A DNA stretch of 64,000 nt from the NCBI RefSeq assembly GCF_042847215.1, contig NZ_AP031500.1, positions 3,658,001-3,722,000 on the forward strand, written 5' to 3'. Positions 58,073 through 64,000 of the stretch are shown in pieces. The stretch comes from Gilvimarinus japonicus (GTDB lineage Bacteria; Pseudomonadota; Gammaproteobacteria; Pseudomonadales; Cellvibrionaceae). Made by a program: the position numbers and the translations under genes. The notes below the pieces were generated by a model. That model searched no databases. It was not told the origin of the DNA and saw nothing but the letters and a program-made list of their open reading frames with translations. Position 1 is the first letter of the stretch. Every line of letters starts with the position of its first letter.

Positions 58073-59179
58073 TTAGCGCGGCAGTGCTTTAGGCACCATG
58101 ACCGGGCGGCTTAGCCACTGCTCAAAACGCGGAGTAATGCGAGCGAGATTTTCTGACCACCAGTTGGCGTTTAACTCAATCGCTGTGGCTAGGTGCTCTT
58201 TTGCGGTGGGCAACCGCTGGCGCAGCTCGGGTGCTAGTTGCGCCATAGACGATTTTCTTACCGGGCCGTAGGGGATATAACGGGCCTGTGCGGCTAAGCT
58301 TTCGGTACTGCTGGCAAAGCGCAAAAACTCTTTTGCCCGCTTGGTATTGCGGCCGTTTTTGGGGATGGCCCAAACATCAAAAAACCACACTTGGTGATCC
58401 CAGATAATATCCAAAGGCTCGCCGCGCTGTACGGCGTCGTCGACTCGGCCACTGTAAACCGACGACATAACAACGCGGTTGGTTTCCAGCATACGAATGG
58501 CCTCTTCGCCCGTTTGCCACCACTGAATATGGGGTTTTATTTTATCGAGCATTGCAAACGCGCGATCGAGCCCGGCCTCGGTGGATAACACCTCGTATAC
58601 GTTTTCCGGTGCGACACCATCAGCCACTAACGCCCACTCTAAGTTGACTTTGGGCGAGCGGCGCAAACCGCGCTTACCAGGGTATTTTTTTAGGTTAAAA
58701 AAATCGTCAAAAGTGCTCGGGGGTGTTTTAAATTGAGTGCGGTTAAAGCTCACCACAGTCGAGCCCACCACGTTGCCCACACCGCACGGCGTTAAGCTGC
58801 CGGCGATAAAATCATCCTGCGCGCTGGTGCCATCGGGAGCGGGCGACAAGGTTTTGGGATCGAGCGGTTCGAGCAGGCCCTCGTTACAGGCGCGAATTGC
58901 ATCAAACAATTCTAAATCGACAATATCCCATTGCACATTCCAGGCGCGCACTTGCTTGCGAATATTATCGATCCCGCCACTGTATTGGATGACGTTAACG
59001 CGGGTATTGGACTGCGCCTCATAGGGGCGAATAAACCCAAGAATTTGGCTTTTGACGTAAGCGCCATCCCACGATACAACGTTCAGCTCTTGCTGCGCCG
59101 TGGCGGGCGCAACGGCGCCAACGGTTAGCAAAACACTTACTATCAACTTGTACCACATAGCCCTGCACCAAATTCCCAT
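58073..59179 (-). CDS. Periplasmic solute-binding protein (polyamine-type)
   Basis: 368 residues, signal peptide ending APATAQQ. ABC-type extracellular solute-binding family of the PotD/PotF kind: ELNVVSWDGAYVKSQILGFIRPYEAQSNTRVNVIQYSGGIDNIRKQVRAWNVQWDIVDLELFDAIRACNEGLLEPL, WWQTGEEAIRMLETNRVVMSSVYSGRVDDAVQRGEPLDIIWDHQVWFFDVWAIPKNGRN. Overlaps the porin stop by one base (TAATG); an alternative start 7 codons in is possible. With a BCCT transporter and a porin in the same operon, it may capture a quaternary amine or polyamine. Confidence 0.86.
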   Translation of the reverse strand: MGIWCRAMWYKLIVSVLLTVGAVAPATAQQELNVVSWDGAYVKSQILGFIRPYEAQSNTRVNVIQYSGGIDNIRKQVRAWNVQWDIVDLELFDAIRACNEGLLEPLDPKTLSPAPDGTSAQDDFIAGSLTPCGVGNVVGSTVVSFNRTQFKTPPSTFDDFFNLKKYPGKRGLRRSPKVNLEWALVADGVAPENVYEVLSTEAGLDRAFAMLDKIKPHIQWWQTGEEAIRMLETNRVVMSSVYSGRVDDAVQRGEPLDIIWDHQVWFFDVWAIPKNGRNTKRAKEFLRFASSTESLAAQARYIPYGPVRKSSMAQLAPELRQRLPTAKEHLATAIELNANWWSENLARITPRFEQWLSRPVMVPKALPR

Positions 59180-60468
59180 TACCAGTAAAAACCTACGTTG
59201 ACGTTAAAGCGACCGAGCCATTTATCTTCACCACCGCCGGCCATAGAACCGTTGTCAAAATAAGCCATATTATTTGCCAAAATATAATCGATATAGGTAA
59301 ACAACGGGCCGCTACCAATGGCGCAACCGGTTGTATTGATAATCGAGTCGAGCGAGCCGGCCTCGCGTTTAAACATGTGCGAGTAGTCGTTGTAGCAGGT
59401 GATACTATCGATGGCTTGCCACGGTGATGGCACATTGTAGGCGACGTTGGCGACGGCAATATCAGCATCGGCCGCGATATCGTAACTGCCGGCAAACGCA
59501 CCTACCGTGATAACCGAATCGTCTACCCCCTCGGGGTTTTCTGGATCATACTGGTAGCTCGTCGCTTGCGCCTGAAAATTCCAGCGGCCACAGCGGCTAT
59601 CGACGTGAGCTGCGACGGCCCAGTGATCACCGCGGCTATCGGTTGTAGCGTTGTAAAGTTCGCCCGCCTCTAGCGAGCTGCCGACGGCGGTTTCGCAACC
59701 ACTGCCCAAGCCAAAGGTATAGGCCGCGCGGGCATTAAACTGGTTGGTCTCTTCGTTTTGCTGCTCGCCGTCACGAATGACATCAAATGAATAGCGCTCG
59801 GTATTAGTGGCATCATTGAGCTCTTCGTTTTTATAAAACGCGAGCTGTGTACTCCAGGGGCCATCGGTGCGCTGGTACTTTACCCCCATGTCGTAGTCAT
59901 CACCCAGCCCAACATAGTAAGGCACACCAAACCAAGAGTTATGCGCGGCGTAAGGCAATAAACCAAAAGGAACCTGGCTGACGCCAAATTGTAATTGGCT
60001 TTGATCGTCAAACTCGTAACCGATCCAGCCGTGATGCAGCACACTCATGTAAGAGTAAAAACGGTACTCGGCAGATACCAAGATGTTATCCAGTTGACCA
60101 TCCACATTGAGCCGAAACACATCCAAGCCACCTTCACCGAGCCGCCCCTCAGACGACTCGACATAGTCGCGATGGACGAGGTTAAAGCGCAGCGCCCCGC
60201 CAATATCTACGCCCGAGGGATCGGGCTCATCGGCGGCGACTGCGCTGCGCTCGGAGCCAGACACTGCGACTTCTAAGTTTTGTACCGGCACCTGCGATCG
60301 CGCCTCAACTTGCTCGAGTCTCGCCTTTAACGCCTGAATTTCGCGCTTAAGAAGCTCTATCTCGCTTTGGGTATCGGCATCATCCGCAGCCCCCCATGTA
60401 GCTGCGGGGCTCAGCGCAACGATCACTGCCAACCAAAGCGTGCTTTTCGTTAACCTCACGAGCATCAC
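59179..60468 (-). CDS. Outer-membrane porin with N-terminal coiled coil
   Basis: 429 residues. Signal peptide ending ATWGAAD, coiled coil (SEIELLKREIQALKARLEQVEARS), then a 16-strand-like barrel: GGALRFNLVHRDYVESSEGRL, YRFYSYMSVLHHGWIGYEF, GVKYQRTDGPWSTQLAFYKNEE, FNARAAYTFGLG, ending FNVNVGFYW with a C-terminal aromatic (W). Typical trimeric porin of the carbohydrate or phosphate-selective type. The BCCT operon context suggests uptake of a betaine-type solute. Confidence 0.85.
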   Translation of the reverse strand: MMLVRLTKSTLWLAVIVALSPAATWGAADDADTQSEIELLKREIQALKARLEQVEARSQVPVQNLEVAVSGSERSAVAADEPDPSGVDIGGALRFNLVHRDYVESSEGRLGEGGLDVFRLNVDGQLDNILVSAEYRFYSYMSVLHHGWIGYEFDDQSQLQFGVSQVPFGLLPYAAHNSWFGVPYYVGLGDDYDMGVKYQRTDGPWSTQLAFYKNEELNDATNTERYSFDVIRDGEQQNEETNQFNARAAYTFGLGSGCETAVGSSLEAGELYNATTDSRGDHWAVAAHVDSRCGRWNFQAQATSYQYDPENPEGVDDSVITVGAFAGSYDIAADADIAVANVAYNVPSPWQAIDSITCYNDYSHMFKREAGSLDSIINTTGCAIGSGPLFTYIDYILANNMAYFDNGSMAGGGEDKWLGRFNVNVGFYW

Positions 60469-60488
60469 TCCTTGTTGTTCGTAAACAC

Positions 60489-62636
60489 CTAATCGTCACG
60501 TTTATCCGACGGCTGTATATTTTCTCGCACTGGCGGCGCTGACTGCGCTTGACCTTCTGGGCGGTCGACGCCGGGCTCGCGCTCCGGCGGCTCCGGTGGC
60601 GAGGCCAACATATCGTCGTGCTCTTCCATGCGCCAAGGCAAGATCGCCGGTGAGACATGCAAAAAGTGTAGGTGCTTTTCAAACTGATCGAGAATATCGG
60701 TAATAATATCCTGCTGATCAAAGCCGTAAATATCGTACGACTGACCGCCCCGGCGCAGGAATACCTCGGCGCGATAGTACACTTGCGGGTCGCCAATGGA
60801 ATCTGGCATTTCTTTGGCCGCATAGTCTGGCAAGTCGTGCTCTAGCAAGCGAATTTCATACACAAAGTCGACTTGCTCGTCTTTTATAACCTCGAGATAA
60901 ATGCGCTGATACTCTTCATCGGTATGAACTTCGGCGTTCCAGTTTTCTTTTATCAACTCACGCTCAACTCGGTGCATGGCCTTGCTAACCGTTGTTGCCA
61001 AAAACTCCAGCACTCGCTCCCGATCGGGGAAAGTGACCAAGCCGTGTAAACGACGGCGCCATAAACCGCGCCCCCCGGTACCGGAAAACCGCTGCTGCAC
61101 ATCGGTTTTTAAACTGCGCTGATGGTGCCCCTCAATGGTTAACGCACGCCACATACCCAACGCGGCAATAATCATAATAATCGAGAACGGCAGTGCACTG
61201 ACGATGGTCATCGTTTGCAGTGCACTCAAGCCACCCGCCAACAACAGCGATGAGGCCACAACACCTTCAGCCGATGCCCAAAACACACGCTGCCATACCG
61301 GTGTGTGCAGCGCGCCGCCCGAGGCCAGCGAGTCAATAACAAGCGAGCCGGAATCCGACGAGGTCACAAAAAAGGTAATAATCAGTATGACGGTGACAAA
61401 CGATACAATCGAGGTTAGTGGCAACACCTCGTACAGTTTAAACAAGGCGATTGCCTGATTGTTTTGCACCTCGCCAATAAGCGCGGTGTAACCCTCTTCC
61501 ATAATTTGGTTAAGGGCGGTATCGCCAAACACCGAGAACCACATAAAGGTGAATATCGACGGCACCAGCATCACCCCCACCACAAACTGTCGGATGGTAC
61601 GGCCACGGCTAATTTTGGCGATAAACAGCCCGACAAATGGCGCCCAGGCAATGGTCCAACCAAAAATAAACAGCGTCCAGTTACCAATCCAATCGCTGTG
61701 AGAGTAAGCCTCTAAGTTAAAGGTTCGCTCGACGATATTATTTAGGTAACTACCGGTGTTTTGCAAAAAGGTTTCTAAGATGTGAATGGAGGGCCCGACA
61801 ATAAACACAAAAATCATCAAAGTGACGGCTAAGAACATGTTTAAAATTGAGAGGCGCTTAACGCCCTTATCCATACCCGCAACCACCGAGAAAATCGCCA
61901 ACCCGGTAATTACCGCAATACAAATAATCTGCACCGTGGTGCTAACGGGGATACTCGGCCACAGGTAATGAATACCGGCGTTAATTTGCGCAACCGACAA
62001 CCCGAGCGTGGTGGCAATACCAAACATGGTGCCCAAAATGGCAAACACGTCCACGGCGTGACCAATGGGGCCGTATATTTTATCGCCAATTAATGGGTAC
62101 AGTGCCGAGCGAATCGATAGCGGCAGCCCGTGGCGAAAAGCAAAGTAGGCCAACACCAAGCCCACCAGGCCATAGATCGCCCAAATGTGAAAGCCCCAGT
62201 GGAAAAACGCAATTTGCATGGCCTGCTTGGCGGCATCGACTGTCTCGGGCGCGCCTTGCGGTGGCGATGAAAAGTGCAGCACCGGCTCGGCCACACCAAA
62301 AAACAGCAGTGCAATGCCGTAGCCGGCCGAGAACAGCATGGCAAACCACTCTGGAAAACTGTATTGCGGGTCGGCGTGATCGGGGCCGAGCTTAATATTA
62401 CCCCAGCGCGTCATTGCCAAGCCGACAATAAAGACCAAAAAGAAGGCAACCGACAGCATATAAAACCAGCCAAAGGTATTGGTGATGTACGCCAACGTCG
62501 TGCTAAACACTTTGCCCGCGAGGTCTGGATTGCTAATGGTACCCACCACCAACAAAACCATCACCACGACGGCGGGGATAAATACCGGAATCAGCACCGT
62601 CGAGCCGGCACCTTTGGTAGCGTCTTTTACAGTCAT
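60489..62636 (-). CDS. BCCT-family betaine/choline/carnitine transporter
   Basis: 715 residues from the ATG with GAAGGA 5 nt ahead. Twelve membrane helices (about 15-515) of the BCCT type: FGWFYMLSVAFFLVF, FHWGFHIWAIYGLVGLVLAYFAFRHGLPLSIRSALYPLIG (the Trp-rich substrate region), WTLFIFGWTIAWAPFVGLFIAKISRGRTIR. A long hydrophilic C-terminal tail of about 190 residues (ERELIKENWNAEVHTDEEYQRIYLEVIKDEQ..) is seen in BetT-like members and usually senses osmotic state. First gene of the three-gene operon. Confidence 0.93.
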   Translation of the reverse strand: MTVKDATKGAGSTVLIPVFIPAVVVMVLLVVGTISNPDLAGKVFSTTLAYITNTFGWFYMLSVAFFLVFIVGLAMTRWGNIKLGPDHADPQYSFPEWFAMLFSAGYGIALLFFGVAEPVLHFSSPPQGAPETVDAAKQAMQIAFFHWGFHIWAIYGLVGLVLAYFAFRHGLPLSIRSALYPLIGDKIYGPIGHAVDVFAILGTMFGIATTLGLSVAQINAGIHYLWPSIPVSTTVQIICIAVITGLAIFSVVAGMDKGVKRLSILNMFLAVTLMIFVFIVGPSIHILETFLQNTGSYLNNIVERTFNLEAYSHSDWIGNWTLFIFGWTIAWAPFVGLFIAKISRGRTIRQFVVGVMLVPSIFTFMWFSVFGDTALNQIMEEGYTALIGEVQNNQAIALFKLYEVLPLTSIVSFVTVILIITFFVTSSDSGSLVIDSLASGGALHTPVWQRVFWASAEGVVASSLLLAGGLSALQTMTIVSALPFSIIMIIAALGMWRALTIEGHHQRSLKTDVQQRFSGTGGRGLWRRRLHGLVTFPDRERVLEFLATTVSKAMHRVERELIKENWNAEVHTDEEYQRIYLEVIKDEQVDFVYEIRLLEHDLPDYAAKEMPDSIGDPQVYYRAEVFLRRGGQSYDIYGFDQQDIITDILDQFEKHLHFLHVSPAILPWRMEEHDDMLASPPEPPEREPGVDRPEGQAQSAPPVRENIQPSDKRDD

Positions 62637-62906
62637 AGATCCTTCCAGAGTGTGTGCTTCATCAACTAACAGCCTATAGCCTAGCAGGCTGCCGCTTAGG
62701 TTGCACCCTTGAGGCCGGGCGCCACAGAGCACCCAAGCCGGTCAGACGGGAGCATTTTTGCCAGTACCACCAAGACCCACCGCACAGCGATAACACCGCC
62801 GGCGGGCTCGCGCGTCGCTAACAGAGCGCGGCTTCACGCACTGGATAAACTAACCCTAAGGGACATATACTGCCTTTTGCGCTGTCCATTTTGAGTCTCT
62901 ACCACC

Positions 62907-63710
62907 ATGGCTGAGGTCATTCCCACTGAGAATTTTTCGCCTCTGAATTTTCAGAGGTTTGCCCCACACCCGCGGCTCGCGCCTTGGGTTCAGTGTCTTT
63001 GGTCAATCGGTACGCAGACGCCAAACCGCCATCAAAATATCGAAAAGTTTTATCCCGACGGCGGCGCCAGCCTGACCATTGGCTTATCGACCCACGAGCC
63101 CGTTATTACCTTCGAGCAAAACACCTGCACAAGCATGCGCTTGGTCAGGGCGACTGACGCCTGCGTGAGTATTCGCTTCACACCTACCGGGGCCTATTTT
63201 TTGCTCGGGCTCGAGCCGCAAGAACTTTCTGACAAACAGCTTTGTTTAGGCCGCGACTACACGCCGCAATGGCACAGCTCACTCGCGGTCATAGCAACGC
63301 GGCTATACAATCTGGACTTAGTGGCTAAAATTAGCGTATTGGAACAGTGGTTATTACAGCGACTAACAAAATGTGCAAGCCGCCAGGCACACACATGGAA
63401 GCTCGTTCACGCCATTAAAATGCACCCGCTACCACCCGGCCAGCTAGAGGAGCACTTAGGCGTCAATCGGCGCACACTAGAGCGAACGTTTAAACGCCAA
63501 ATCGGGATTTCGCCCGGTCAATACATAGGCTACTGTCGCACCCATCAAGCGCGGCGCTTACTGGCCGCCAGCACAATGCCACTGGCTGATATCGCGCTGG
63601 AGTGCGGCTACTATGACCAGCCACATTTTTCTCACGCGTTTCAAAAAAGCACTTTCGAAACCCCCGCCGAGTACCGAGCGCGCAAGTTGTCGCAAATTTA
63701 CAAGGCATAG
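62907..63710 (+). CDS. AraC-family transcriptional regulator
   Basis: 267 residues. N-terminal sensor (DUF6597-like: FAPHPRLAPWVQCLWSIG.. ; FYPDGGASLTIGLS), C-terminal double HTH: GQLEEHLGVNRRTLERTFKRQIGISPGQYIGYCRTHQARRLLAASTMPLADIALECGYYDQPHFSHAFQKSTFETPAEYR, the AraC/XylS signature with GYYDQPHF in place of the common GFSSQSHF. Divergent from the BCCT operon. It may control that operon or the following AhpD-like gene. Confidence 0.9.
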   Translation: MAEVIPTENFSPLNFQRFAPHPRLAPWVQCLWSIGTQTPNRHQNIEKFYPDGGASLTIGLSTHEPVITFEQNTCTSMRLVRATDACVSIRFTPTGAYFLLGLEPQELSDKQLCLGRDYTPQWHSSLAVIATRLYNLDLVAKISVLEQWLLQRLTKCASRQAHTWKLVHAIKMHPLPPGQLEEHLGVNRRTLERTFKRQIGISPGQYIGYCRTHQARRLLAASTMPLADIALECGYYDQPHFSHAFQKSTFETPAEYRARKLSQIYKA

Positions 63711-63763
63711 ACTTTATCGGCGGCTACGCTGGCACCTCAACGTTTATTCAAGAGGTCTGCGCC

Positions 63764-64000
63764 ATGCACGAACGTATTTCTCAGCAAGCCGTTTACCAAT
63801 ATTGCCCGCGATTGGCCGAGCACTTATTGGCCTTAGGCAAGACGGATACAAACGCTCAAATTACATCTGGCATTATTCATCTGGTAAAGCTGCGCGTATC
63901 GCAAATTAATGGCTGCGGATTTTGTCAGCACATGCACTCAGCTGAGGCACGTAAAGACGGCGAGCGACAAGAGCGATTAGACGTATTGCCGGCCTGGCGA
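63764..64000 (+). CDS. Carboxymuconolactone decarboxylase/AhpD-like protein, 5' part
   Basis: 79 codons before the window edge; no stop reached. KLRVSQINGCGFCQHMHSAEARKDGERQERLDVLPAWR contains the CxxC-x2-H active site (CGFCQHMH) of AhpD-like peroxidases and carboxymuconolactone decarboxylase-family proteins. Ribosome site AGAGG. It starts 53 nt after the AraC gene in the same direction, a common regulator-target pair. Confidence 0.85.
   Translation, partial: MHERISQQAVYQYCPRLAEHLLALGKTDTNAQITSGIIHLVKLRVSQINGCGFCQHMHSAEARKDGERQERLDVLPAWR

Noticed and set aside
1..64000. tRNA or rRNA genes
   Set aside because: No T-loop GGTTCGAATCC-type or rRNA signature found on reading; a covariance-model scan would be needed to be sure.

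Overview
The window looks like a chromosome segment of a marine or soil plant-polymer-degrading gammaproteobacterium, most likely Cellvibrionaceae-like (Saccharophagus / Gilvimarinus / Cellvibrio type). I infer this from moderately GC-rich core genes, an EpmA/EpmB-modified EF-P, a FimX-type c-di-GMP protein, a GH10 xylanase, a GH97 glycosidase, a CE4 deacetylase and a standalone EF-G. The genus is not proven by anything I can see.

Layout. 1-11.7 kb: core genes (epmA 5' end, efp, epmB, a PilZ-type protein, fimX, a TraB/GumN protein, dtd, pip, tag, an aldose sugar dehydrogenase, hemH). 11.76-14.0 kb: an IS30 element beside a long palindromic repeat, then an AT-rich orphan gene. 14.1-24.8 kb: core and saccharolytic genes (TSUP exporter, trmH, a solute-binding protein with a small TonB-box-like secreted protein, GH97, DUF2058, GH10, minCDE, an MFS transporter). 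24.9-31.6 kb: integron cassette array 1. 31.9-42.2 kb: core genes (Gfo/Idh oxidoreductase, YdeI-like protein, glutamine amidotransferase, CE4 deacetylase, formate/nitrite channel, phosphatase-kinase fusion, EF-G, an outer-membrane protein). 42.2-57.7 kb: cassette array 2. 58.1-64 kb: an operon of BCCT transporter, porin and solute-binding protein, then an AraC regulator and an AhpD-like protein cut by the window edge.

The most striking content is the two cassette arrays. Together they contain 24 attC-like sites, mostly 50-120 bp, with a TAACGCC-type box at one end and a TTGTTA-type box at the other. All point the same way, and nearly all cassette genes read on the minus strand. No integron integrase is visible, so both fit the CALIN description (clusters of attC sites lacking an integrase). 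Each array ends on its right, cassette-1 side in a diverged copy of the same ~285-bp element, starting exactly at the expected attI crossover. The two copies share motifs at identical spacing: TGCGCGTTAT at +20 and +126, and a 21-bp identical block at about +263. I read them as a pair of orphan attI-like sites.

Cargo includes two near-identical HigBA toxin-antitoxin cassettes, a ParE/Phd pair, two proteins with an RNxxxH HEPN-like motif, a short MreB-like protein, an ExbD-like protein, a ribbon-helix-helix/PUA-like protein, DUF2007-, DUF2489- and DUF2750-like proteins, and an unusually large 3.9-kb cassette. That large cassette encodes a 1298-residue DUF4365-TPR-PIN-like protein that is a candidate defence gene. 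Array 2 has also absorbed an IS3 element, an ISL3 element with an 8-bp target duplication, an IS1182-type transposase that itself sits between two attC sites like a cassette, and a group IIC intron inserted at an attC crossover box. No tRNA, rRNA or CRISPR array was seen.
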